From assembly GCA_046715035.1 (NCBI GenBank), contig JBKJZR010000168.1:1-43876 (forward strand): a stretch of 43,876 bases of DNA, given 5' to 3'. This DNA comes from PALSA-1004 sp046715035 (GTDB lineage: Bacteria; Pseudomonadota; Gammaproteobacteria; Burkholderiales; SG8-41). Every line of letters begins with the position of its first letter. Position 1 is the first letter of the stretch. The translations under genes were made by a program, and so were the position numbers. Below are positions 23,106-30,498 of the stretch, one piece after another. Under the pieces are notes generated by a model, which ran no database searches, was not told the origin of the DNA, and worked only from the letters and a program-made list of their open reading frames with translations.

Positions 23106-23987
23106 TTACACGAGCGACACTGTTTCGTCCTCGGCGAATGCCGTAACGGCGGGAAGTTCGTCCGCATCGAAGGCCCGATCGCCTTCCGCAATCGCCACCC
23201 CCGAGGCCGCCACGGCAGCAAAATCGTGCAGCTTGCGGTCCATGAGGTGCGTAGCGCGCACGTCGGAGAGCGCGCGGAAGATGCTCTGCACCCGGCCCGG
23301 AAATTTCTGCTCCCACTCGCGCAGCAGCGCCTTGATCTGCTTGCGCTGCAGCGTCGGCTGCGAGCCGCACAGGTCGCAGGGAATGATCGGGAACTGCCGC
23401 AGTTCGGCATAGTCCGCCAGGTCGCGCTCCTCGACGTAAGCCAGCGGCCGGATGACGACGTGGGCGCCGTCGTCGGAGGCGAGCTTGGGCGGCATCGCTT
23501 TGAGCTTGCCGCCGAAAAACAGGTTGAGGAAAAACGTTTCGAGGATGTCGTCGCGGTGGTGGCCGAGCGCAATCCGGGTCGCGCCGATCTCCTTGGCGAC
23601 CCGGTACAGCACGCCGCGGCGCAGCCTCGAGCACAGCGAGCACATCGTCTTGCCTTCGGCAATGACGCGCTTGACGACCGAATACGTGTCCTGCACCACG
23701 ATGTGATAAGGCACGCCGAGCGCGGCGAGATAGGCCGGCAGCACGTGCTCGGGATAGCCGGGATGGCGCTGATCGAGATTGACCGCGACGATCTCGAAAT
23801 CGATCGGCGCGTGGGTGCGCAGGCTCAGCAGCACGTCGAGCAGCGCGTAACTGTCCTTGCCGCCCGACAGGCACACCATGACGCGATCGCCCGCGCCGAT
23901 CATTGCATAATCGCCGATCGCTGCGCCTGCCAGCCTGCGCAGACGTTTCTGCAGCTTGTTGCCTTCGTAAACCTGCTTTTGCGTCAT
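23106..23987 (-). CDS. ttcA: tRNA 2-thiocytidine(32) synthetase
   Basis: 293 residues. The PP-loop ATP-binding motif SGGKDS (41-46) activates the cytidine by adenylation. Two Cys pairs, CSLC and CDLC, match the cysteines that hold the iron-sulfur cluster in TtcA, and the GHHRDDILETFF segment is a family signature. The enzyme inserts sulfur into cytidine 32 of several tRNAs in the cytosol. It follows the SDR gene by 37 nt on the same strand. Length and all key residues are normal. Confidence 0.96.
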   Translation of the reverse strand: MTQKQVYEGNKLQKRLRRLAGAAIGDYAMIGAGDRVMVCLSGGKDSYALLDVLLSLRTHAPIDFEIVAVNLDQRHPGYPEHVLPAYLAALGVPYHIVVQDTYSVVKRVIAEGKTMCSLCSRLRRGVLYRVAKEIGATRIALGHHRDDILETFFLNLFFGGKLKAMPPKLASDDGAHVVIRPLAYVEERDLADYAELRQFPIIPCDLCGSQPTLQRKQIKALLREWEQKFPGRVQSIFRALSDVRATHLMDRKLHDFAAVAASGVAIAEGDRAFDADELPAVTAFAEDETVSLV

Positions 23988-24024
23988 CGTGGCGTTCGCA
24001 CTTTCAGTTCCGGTGCCGCCTGGG

Positions 24025-24828
24025 TCATATCGTCACGCTGCGGCCGCCATCCACGGCGATCACCTGCCCGGTTACGTAGGGAGCCGAGCTCACCAGAAAC
24101 TCGACCGCTTTCGCAATGTCGTCAGGCTCGCCGATGCGCTGCAAAGCCGTCTGGCCGATGATACGCTCGCGCGCCGCCTCATCTGCCCAGGTGCCGTCTG
24201 CCGGCCAGAGGATCGTTCCCGGCGCCACACCATTGACCCGGACTTCAGGCCCCAGCTCGCGGGCAAGCGAGCGGGTCAGCGCCAGCAGACCGCCTTTCGC
24301 CACCGAGTATACGAGATAGTTTCGCATCGGCAGCTCGGCATGAATATCCACGATGTTGACGATGCATCCGCTGCGCCTGCGCAGTTCCGGGGCCGCCTCC
24401 TGCGCCAGAAACAGCGGCGCCTTGAGGTTGGTGCCGATCAGATCATGCCATCCCGTTTCCGTGATCTCTCCCAGTGGCGTCGCAAAAAAACTCGACGCGT
24501 TGTTGACCAGCACGTCGAGCGCGCCAAAACGCGCGACCGTGTTCGTGACCAGGCCCGGGAGGCTCGCGGCGTCGAGCAGATCAGCCTGAACGAGCGCGAC
24601 CGAGTCCGCGCGCAAGCGATTGAGCTCGTCGCGCAGTGCGTTCGCCTCGACCACCGAGGCGCGATAATGCAGCATCACGCGCGCGCCGCGTGCATGCAGC
24701 CGCCGGCAAATCGCCGCGCCGAGTCGTTTGGCGCCGCCGGTTATCAGCACGACCTTATCCGCCAGGAGCTTGTCGGACTCGAGTCCGACAAGCTCCTTAG
24801 GCAAAACCGCCCCGGAAAAAATGCGCAA
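24025..24828 (-). CDS. Short-chain dehydrogenase, pteridine-reductase (FolM-like) type, with repeat-derived 5' end
   Basis: 267 residues if begun at TTG 24828. The Rossmann motif GGAKRLG (31-37) with Lys/Arg suits NADPH. NNASSFF, the catalytic Tyr174-x3-Lys178 (YSVAK) and the VAPGTILWP loop fit pteridine reductases, which reduce dihydropterins or dihydrofolate. The neighbours ttcA and a MidA-type methyltransferase are its usual companions. The true domain begins at about residue 23 (ADKVVLITGG); residues 1-22 are read from the adjacent repeat and palindrome, with no ATG or GTG before the domain. The native start was probably lost by insertion of the repeat. A TTG or another non-ATG start must be used, or expression is reduced. 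Confidence 0.85.
   Translation of the reverse strand: MRIFSGAVLPKELVGLESDKLLADKVVLITGGAKRLGAAICRRLHARGARVMLHYRASVVEANALRDELNRLRADSVALVQADLLDAASLPGLVTNTVARFGALDVLVNNASSFFATPLGEITETGWHDLIGTNLKAPLFLAQEAAPELRRRSGCIVNIVDIHAELPMRNYLVYSVAKGGLLALTRSLARELGPEVRVNGVAPGTILWPADGTWADEAARERIIGQTALQRIGEPDDIAKAVEFLVSSAPYVTGQVIAVDGGRSVTI
24764..24797 (+). repeat. 34-bp perfect palindrome at the left edge of repeat copy B
   Basis: AGGAGCTTGTCGGACTC at 24764-24780 is followed directly by its exact reverse complement at 24781-24797. It shares the GTCGGAC/GTCCGAC core with the hairpins ending both repeat copies, so it is part of the same element family. It lies inside the 5' end of the SDR reading frame. Confidence 0.85.
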
Positions 24829-24972
24829 GTGTCGTCAAAAAAGCCATCGCAATGTCGTTGCTGCGTGCTGCCCCAGGTGAAACGGCGGTGGAATCAGACA
24901 TTATTCAGAAAAAATGGGGCGGTTTTGCTTTTAGCAGCCTGTCGGACCCTCTAAGTCCGACGGACTGCTAGG
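24793..24972 (+). repeat. Structured ~180-bp dispersed repeat, copy B
   Basis: Second copy of the element at 21267-21445, in the same orientation. Here the inner inverted repeat is longer: GCAAAACCGCCCC (24801-24813) and GGGGCGGTTTTGC (24916-24928), 13 bp and perfect. The right-hand hairpin (24932-24947 with 24955-24970, loop CCTCTAA) has diverged at two positions. The copy fills the space between the divergent SDR and MidA-type genes, so it must have replaced or displaced their promoters. Confidence 0.85.
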
Positions 24973-25024
24973 CTTGCCGTCATACTCGCATCATCCACCG
25001 ATACGGGATTTTAGCGCACGCGTG

Positions 25025-26203
25025 ATGAGCCATCCTTTGCCCGCTGACGTTGCGGGCCTGCCAGCACCCGGCGCGGAAGCGCTGGCGCATAGCAGCCGTC
25101 TCATTGCGCTCATCGCCGCCGAAATCGCCGCAGCGGGCGGCATGATCAGCTTTGCGCGTTTCATGGAGCTCGCACTCTACGCACCGGGCCTCGGCTATTA
25201 CAGCGCCGGCGCCCGCAAATTCGGGCGCGGCGGCGATTTCGTTACTGCGCCTGAGCTCGGCCACTTGTTTGCGCGCGCGATCGCGCGCCAGGTCGCACAG
25301 TGTGTGGAAGCCGGATTGCGCGATATTCTCGAGATCGGCGCCGGCACCGGACGGTTCGCGCGCAACCTGCTCGCGGAACTTGCGGCCCGTGACCGGCTCC
25401 CGCGCCGTTATTTGATACTCGAGACCAGCGCCGGGCTGAAATCACGTCAGCGCGAGCTGCTGCACCATGAACTCGAGCGAGGCGCGGTGGACATCGCCTG
25501 GATCGACGCGCTGCCGTCCGCCTTTGATGGGCTGATCCTGGCCAACGAGGTCCTCGACGCGATGCCTGTGCACCGCGTGGCGACCCGCGACGGCATGCTG
25601 CTGGAACACTGCGTGGCGCTTGGGGAGAGCGGGGCCCTGCAGTGGAGCGAGCGCCCCGCCGCCGAGCCGTTGCGCGTCGCGGCCGCGCCGCTGAAGCTTC
25701 CTCCACACGACTATGTCACCGAGCTTCCGCTGGCCGCGCAGGCCTACACCCGCACACTGGCATCCCGGCTACGCCGCGGCGTGGCGCTGTTCGTCGATTA
25801 CGGATTTGCGGCGCACGAGTACTATCACCCGCAGCGCGCGATGGGCACGCTGATGTGCCATTACCGCCACCGCGCGCACGATGACCCCCTGGCCCTGGTC
25901 GGGCTGCAGGATATCACCGCCCACGTCGATTTCAGCGCGATTGCGCGCGCTGGAAGTGAAACGGGACTGAACGTCCTGGGATATGCGAGCCAGGCCCGGT
26001 TTCTCGTCAATTGCGGCATCACCGAAATTCTGAGCGCCGCGGACCCCGCCGACCCGGCCGCTTACCTGCCGCTCGCTGCAGAGGCGCAAACACTGCTGAG
26101 CCCAGCCGAAATGGGTGAGTTGTTCAAGGTCATCGCGTTGGGAAAACACGCCGATATCGCCATGCTGGGATTCAGGCGCGGCGATAAGCGGCATACCTTG
26201 TAG
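25025..26203 (+). CDS. SAM-dependent methyltransferase, MidA/NDUFAF7 family (COG1565)
   Basis: 392 residues from ATG 25025. The conserved family opening (ISFARFMELALYAPGLGYYS) precedes a SAM-binding glycine loop EIGAGTGRFA at 103-112. Later segments such as GVALFVDYGFAAHEYYHPQR and the final helices also fit. The mitochondrial homologue methylates an arginine of a complex I subunit; bacterial targets are not established. A longer opening from 24974 begins 2 bp after the repeat ends and adds 17 residues, which I think is spurious. No strong ribosome site is seen for either start. Confidence 0.88.
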   Translation: MSHPLPADVAGLPAPGAEALAHSSRLIALIAAEIAAAGGMISFARFMELALYAPGLGYYSAGARKFGRGGDFVTAPELGHLFARAIARQVAQCVEAGLRDILEIGAGTGRFARNLLAELAARDRLPRRYLILETSAGLKSRQRELLHHELERGAVDIAWIDALPSAFDGLILANEVLDAMPVHRVATRDGMLLEHCVALGESGALQWSERPAAEPLRVAAAPLKLPPHDYVTELPLAAQAYTRTLASRLRRGVALFVDYGFAAHEYYHPQRAMGTLMCHYRHRAHDDPLALVGLQDITAHVDFSAIARAGSETGLNVLGYASQARFLVNCGITEILSAADPADPAAYLPLAAEAQTLLSPAEMGELFKVIALGKHADIAMLGFRRGDKRHTL

Positions 26204-26245
26204 CGGCTGATTGACCGGGCGGTCCGGACCCCCTTAAGGTAGCGC

Positions 26246-26923
26246 ATGAACCGTGCGATCCCATTTCTGATTGCAGCTGTGGCGTTCATCGGCGCCCTCG
26301 GCACTGCGCTCGCCCAGCCCGCGTGGAATGGGGGCGCGACGCGCAGCGCGCAACGTTGGGAGCAAAGCCGCCACGGCGGCATGCTGGAACGCATCCTGCC
26401 GCCGACGGTAGAGCCGAGGCTCCTGCCCGAGCCGGATTCAAGCGGCGCCCGGCTGACCGTCGCCTACTGCGTGCAATGCCACCATCTGCCCAACCCGTCG
26501 ATGCACAACGCCGCGAAGTGGCAGCCGGTCGTGGAACGCATGGTGTGGCGCATGCAGGGCAAAGGCAACCTCGGCACGCTGATGAAGGAATTGATGGGCG
26601 ACGTAAAGGCGCCGTCTCCCGACGAGCAGGGCATCCTGGTCAGCTACCTCCAAAAGCACGCGCAGCAGGAGATCGATGCGGCGAAGTATCCCGAGCTCAA
26701 GTCTTCCCCGGGACAAATGTTCAGCATCGCGTGCTCGCAATGCCACGTGCTTCCAGACCCGCAGCGCCACACCGCGCGCGAATGGCCCGGCGTGGTGGAG
26801 CGTATGCAGCGCAACATGGCATGGGCGAACCGGGTGATTGGCGACCCGGCGCTGCGCACGCTGCCGGAGCTCGACACCGCACAGATCGTGCGCTTTCTGC
26901 AGCGGCACGGCCGGCTCCGCTGA
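26246..26923 (+). CDS. Periplasmic dihaem c-type cytochrome
   Basis: 225 residues with a signal peptide (about 1-23, ending ALA before QPAW). Two CXXCH haem-attachment motifs are present: CVQCH at 75-79 and CSQCH at 163-167. Each is followed by a similar 'LP-P-xxH-A--W--VVERM' stretch, so the protein is an internal duplication of a monohaem unit. A distal Met ligand is likely among WRMQGK or RMQRNM. It should carry electrons in the periplasm; partners are not evident. It begins 42 nt after the methyltransferase gene. I cannot place it in a named cytochrome family. Confidence 0.88.
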   Translation: MNRAIPFLIAAVAFIGALGTALAQPAWNGGATRSAQRWEQSRHGGMLERILPPTVEPRLLPEPDSSGARLTVAYCVQCHHLPNPSMHNAAKWQPVVERMVWRMQGKGNLGTLMKELMGDVKAPSPDEQGILVSYLQKHAQQEIDAAKYPELKSSPGQMFSIACSQCHVLPDPQRHTAREWPGVVERMQRNMAWANRVIGDPALRTLPELDTAQIVRFLQRHGRLR

Positions 26924-27073
26924 CGGAAGTACGGCGCTTCTGACGCGCGCTTTCAGCGCGCCGGTTCGAGCACGATACTGCACCGCTCGCGAATATCAAT
27001 TGTCTGCGTTTCATATCGCCTCGCTCTGCGGGGACTGCAGGGAGATGTTCTTGCGCCTTGCGCCTCGCGGCCG

Positions 27074-27697
27074 TCAGGCCGCCACCGGCACGCTCATACC
27101 GCGCTGCACCGCCGGGCGCGCCGCTATCGTGTCGTACCAGCGTTTAACGTTGGGGAACTCGGCGAGGTCGACCTGGTGCCACTCGAAACGCGCGACCCAC
27201 GGGTAAGTCGCGATGTCGGCGATCGAGTATTCGCTCGCCAGATACTCATGACCCGCCAGGTGCCGGTCGAGGACGCCGTACAGCCGGCGCGTTTCGGTCT
27301 GATAACGCTCGATGGCGTACGGGACCGGCTCTTTGGCGGCACGCAGAAAATGGTGCACCTGGCCGAACATCGGCCCTACACCGCCCATCTGGAACATGAG
27401 CCACTGCAGGGCATCGTACTTGCCGCGTTCCGACCGCGGCAGCAGCCGGCCGGTCTTGCCCGCGAGATAAACGAGGATCGCGCCGGATTCCATCATCGTA
27501 TAGGGCTGTCCGCCGGGGCCTGCGGAATCGACGATCGCGGGAATCTTGCTGTTCGGGTTGATCGCAATGAAGGCGGGATTGAACTGGTCGCCTTTGCCGA
27601 TGTTGATCGCGTGCACTTGGTACGGCAGCTCTACTTCCTCGAGCATGATCGACACCTTGCGGCCGTTGGGCGTAGTCCAGGTGTATAGATCTATCAT
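27074..27697 (-). CDS. Glutathione S-transferase (YghU/YfcG-like)
   Basis: 207 residues from ATG 27697, with AAGGAGG just upstream. The thioredoxin-like N-terminal domain has the TTPNGRKVSIMLEE opening with Thr/Asn in place of a catalytic Tyr or Cys, the PNSKIPAIVD loop and MESGAIL glutathione-binding motif. The all-helical C-terminal domain follows (SIADIATYPWVARF). This pattern is that of Nu-class disulfide-bond reductases YfcG and YghU. Its ATG overlaps the cca stop (ATGA), so the two are translationally coupled. The substrate is unknown. Confidence 0.92.
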   Translation of the reverse strand: MIDLYTWTTPNGRKVSIMLEEVELPYQVHAINIGKGDQFNPAFIAINPNSKIPAIVDSAGPGGQPYTMMESGAILVYLAGKTGRLLPRSERGKYDALQWLMFQMGGVGPMFGQVHHFLRAAKEPVPYAIERYQTETRRLYGVLDRHLAGHEYLASEYSIADIATYPWVARFEWHQVDLAEFPNVKRWYDTIAARPAVQRGMSVPVAA

Positions 27698-28851
27698 TCG
27701 TCCTCCTTGGCCGGCGCGCGACGGGCCCGGGGAAGCGCCGCGCCGAGCGCGTCGCGGATCGCCGCGGTCCTCGCGCGCGCAACCTGCTGTTTGATTTTCT
27801 GTGGCTCGGTTTCCTGGCTGGCGATGGCGCCGGCATCGACTGCCTGGGCGGCGGCGAGGGCCGCCCGCAGGCACGCGGACTGCGGAAACGATGCGTCGTT
27901 TTCGCGCAGCGCGCGCACCTCGCAAACTTCGAGCATCTCCATGAAACGTTCCGGTCTGCGCAGCGCGTCCACTGACTGCAGCAACCGCAGGACCGCGTCC
28001 GCCCTGACCGCCGCGACTTGGCTGATATCCGCGCAATAACGCGCAGCGAGCAGCGCCAGCTCGCCCACATCCTGGGGCACCCGCAGGCGCTCGCACAATT
28101 CGGCTATCGCGGCTTCACCGGCGCCCATCGCCAGGACGGCAAAGCGCTGCGCCAGCCCGAGACCACGTGTGGCGGCCGCATCGACCACCTGCGGCGTGCG
28201 CTTGCCCGCGAACCCGGCAAACTGTCCCGCCAGCTCGGGCAGCACCATCGCCAGCGCCCCGCAGTCGTCGAGCACGCGAAACATGCGCGACGGCTCGCGC
28301 TCCATCAGGCCGCGCGCGAGCTCCTGCCACACGCGCTCTGGAACGAGCGCGTCGACTTCCCCATTGGCGACCATTTCGCCCATCAGCGTGAGGGTCTCGG
28401 GAGCGAGGACGAAGCCAAACCGCGCGCTGAAGCGCGCGACCCGCAGTATGCGCACGGGATCTTCGACGAAAGCGGGACCGACGTGACGCAGGACGCGCGC
28501 GGCCAGGTCGGCTGCTCCGCCGAAAGGATCGATGACGTTGCCCGCCTCGTCCTTGGCGATCGCGTTGATCGTGAGGTCGCGCCGCTCCAGATCCTGCTCG
28601 AGCGTGATCTCCGGCGCAGCCTGAAACTCGAAGCCGCGATAGCCCCTCGCGATCTTGCGCTCGGTGCGCGCCAGCGCGTACTCTTCGTGCGTCTCGGGAT
28701 GCAGAAAGACCGGGAAATCATTACCCACCGGTTTGTAGCCGAGCGCGATCATCTGCTCGGGCGTTGCCCCCACCACGACGTAGTCGCGATCCTGCACCGG
28801 CAAGCCCAGCAGCTCGTCGCGCACCGCTCCGCCGACCGAATAGATTTTCAC
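27694..28851 (-). CDS. cca: tRNA nucleotidyltransferase (CCA-adding), HD domain apparently degenerate
   Basis: 385 residues from GTG 28851. The class II polymerase head is intact: GGAVRDELLG (7-16), metal pair Asp21-x-Asp23, RRDLTINAIA and the ERVWQELARGL segment. The enzyme builds or repairs the 3' CCA end of tRNAs. In close relatives the second half carries an HD phosphohydrolase domain with an HDLGKG core and a later PRH-x-GHE segment. Here the corresponding place reads FAVLAMGAGEAAIAELCERL, with the His-Asp pair and the following 25-30 residues gone, so phosphatase/phosphodiesterase activity is not expected. The stop overlaps the next GST; the start overlaps the previous one. Confidence 0.93.
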   Translation of the reverse strand: MKIYSVGGAVRDELLGLPVQDRDYVVVGATPEQMIALGYKPVGNDFPVFLHPETHEEYALARTERKIARGYRGFEFQAAPEITLEQDLERRDLTINAIAKDEAGNVIDPFGGAADLAARVLRHVGPAFVEDPVRILRVARFSARFGFVLAPETLTLMGEMVANGEVDALVPERVWQELARGLMEREPSRMFRVLDDCGALAMVLPELAGQFAGFAGKRTPQVVDAAATRGLGLAQRFAVLAMGAGEAAIAELCERLRVPQDVGELALLAARYCADISQVAAVRADAVLRLLQSVDALRRPERFMEMLEVCEVRALRENDASFPQSACLRAALAAAQAVDAGAIASQETEPQKIKQQVARARTAAIRDALGAALPRARRAPAKEDE

Positions 28852-29510
28852 GGTGTTGCGTAGGGCTCGTCGGCGGCAACGAATGCGCTTTCCCGGCGCG
28901 CGGCCGCCATCCATTCCTGAACCGCTGGCAGCGCGCGCACCGCATCGGCGTAGGCTCGCGCAACCGGCGGCAGGTCGACTGCATACGTCATGAAACGCAT
29001 CACCACCGGTGCGTAGTAGGCGTCCGCCACGCCAAAGCTGCCGAAGAGCAGCGCGCCGTTGCGGCCGTAGTCCTCCCGACACGACTGCCAGATGGCGGCG
29101 ACGCGGTCGATATCCCTGCGCACGGCGGGATTCATGCCCTTGCCGGGATGAGCGCTGCGGATGTTCATCGGCATGGATGCCCGCAGATCACGGAAACCGG
29201 CGTGCATTTCCGCGCAGATCGAACGCGCCACCTGGCGCGCACGCGCTTGCGCCGGCCACAGGCCTTGCTGTGGATGCATTTCCGCAATGGTCTCGCAGAT
29301 CGCCAGCGTATCCCATACCGGCGCGCCATTCGCCAGCAACACCGGCACCAGTCCTGTCGGCGAGTAGGCTTCAGCGCCTTGTGCGCGGGCGTCGGCGTTG
29401 AACTCGAGCTGCACTTCCTCGAACGCAATGCCGGCCTGGCGCAGCAGCACCCAAGGGCGCATCGACCACGACGAGTAGTTCTTGTTGCCGATAACGAGGG
29501 CATATTCCAC
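28848..29510 (-). CDS. Glutathione S-transferase family protein
   Basis: 220 residues from GTG 29510. The N-terminus LVIGNKNYSSWSMRPWVLLR carries the Ser-rich active-site turn of this GST subfamily, followed by SPTGLVPVLL and the DTLAICETIAE glutathione-binding element. The C-terminal helical domain includes FGSFGVADAYYAPVVMRF. A longer opening upstream overlaps the preceding gene and gives an atypical N-terminus, so GTG 29510 is preferred. It starts 4 nt after the stop of the NDUFA9-like gene and overlaps cca by GTGA. The substrate is unknown. Confidence 0.9.
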   Translation of the reverse strand: MEYALVIGNKNYSSWSMRPWVLLRQAGIAFEEVQLEFNADARAQGAEAYSPTGLVPVLLANGAPVWDTLAICETIAEMHPQQGLWPAQARARQVARSICAEMHAGFRDLRASMPMNIRSAHPGKGMNPAVRRDIDRVAAIWQSCREDYGRNGALLFGSFGVADAYYAPVVMRFMTYAVDLPPVARAYADAVRALPAVQEWMAAARRESAFVAADEPYATP

Positions 29511-29514
29511 AGCT

Positions 29515-30465
29515 TCAGCGCTCCACCGGCCGGCCCGCGCGATCCCGATAGCCACGGTAGCGCGCCCGCGGAAAATCGCTGCCGAGATAAGTCGGTGCGA
29601 CAACTTCGATCGCCGTCGGCTGAATGCCGAACGGGAATGGCTGGCTGCACACGTTGTCGACTTTCATCGAATGATAATTGTCGCGGCTCATCAGCTTCAC
29701 CGGCAGTAATTCGAGTAACCAGGCCTGCAGATAGGACAGCGGGTCGCTGAGTCCGATGATCGGGCGTTGGCGCCCGGTCATCGCGCCGACGAGCGTTACC
29801 AGCTCGCGCAACGTGTACGCCCGCGGCCCGCACAAACTGTACGTTTGACCAAACGTTGCACGGTCTTCGAGAGCGCGCACGTACGCACTCGCGACGTCTT
29901 CGACATGTACGGGCTGGAAGCGCGCCCGGGGGCTCGCGAGCACCATCACGGGAAACCATCTGAGCAGGCCGGCGAACATGTTCAGGAAGCGGTCCCCTTG
30001 GCCGAACACGACCGACGGACGGAAAATCGTCCAGTCGAGCCCCGACCCACGCACGATTGCCTCGGCCTGGCCCTTGGTGCGCTGATACTTGCTCGGCCCC
30101 TGCTCGTCAGCGCCGAGTGCGCTCATATGCAAATACCGGGCGCAGCCGTTCGCGCGGGTCGCTGCGATGACCTTGCGCGTCAGCTCGACGTGCGCCTGTT
30201 CGAAGCCGCGCTCGCCCGGTGCATCGTGCAGCACCCCCACGAGGTTGATCACTGCGTCCGCGTCGCGCGTTAGGCGAACGAGCTCGATTTCATCGTGCAC
30301 GTCCGCGTCGACCACATCCACTGTCGGCAGCAGAATCAGCCGCTTCGCGGCTTCGCGCCGCCGCGTCGGCACGCACACCTGGAACTTCGCGGTGCTCAGC
30401 AGTTGCACGATGTGGCGCCCGACGAAGCCGCTGCCGCCCAGCACCATTACTCGCTTGATTTCCAT
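29515..30465 (-). CDS. NAD(P)-binding protein of the complex I NDUFA9-like family
   Basis: 316 residues. An atypical SDR Rossmann fold with GGSGFVGRHI near the N-terminus (about 10-19), then INLVGVLHD, LHMSALGADEQGPSKYQRTK with the Tyr-x3-Lys arrangement, and FRPSVVFGQGDRFLNMFAGLL. This is the pattern of bacterial relatives of mitochondrial NDUFA9 and of NAD(P)H-binding sugar-epimerase-like proteins. Function in bacteria is not settled; a quinone- or respiration-linked role is often proposed. It lies 33 nt after slt and just before a GST, in the order usual for betaproteobacteria. Confidence 0.88.
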   Translation of the reverse strand: MEIKRVMVLGGSGFVGRHIVQLLSTAKFQVCVPTRRREAAKRLILLPTVDVVDADVHDEIELVRLTRDADAVINLVGVLHDAPGERGFEQAHVELTRKVIAATRANGCARYLHMSALGADEQGPSKYQRTKGQAEAIVRGSGLDWTIFRPSVVFGQGDRFLNMFAGLLRWFPVMVLASPRARFQPVHVEDVASAYVRALEDRATFGQTYSLCGPRAYTLRELVTLVGAMTGRQRPIIGLSDPLSYLQAWLLELLPVKLMSRDNYHSMKVDNVCSQPFPFGIQPTAIEVVAPTYLGSDFPRARYRGYRDRAGRPVER

Positions 30466-30498
30466 CTTGTCGCTGCTGGCCCAGCCATTGGCTTGCCG

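Noticed and set aside
24974..25024. 17-codon N-terminal extension of the MidA-type methyltransferase
   Set aside because: It begins 2 bp after the repeat element, resembles no family member, and has no ribosome site.
26950..26976. GCGCGC-TTTCA-GCGCGC hairpin after the cytochrome gene
   Set aside because: Six-bp stem in GC-rich DNA without a T-run; too weak to call a terminator.
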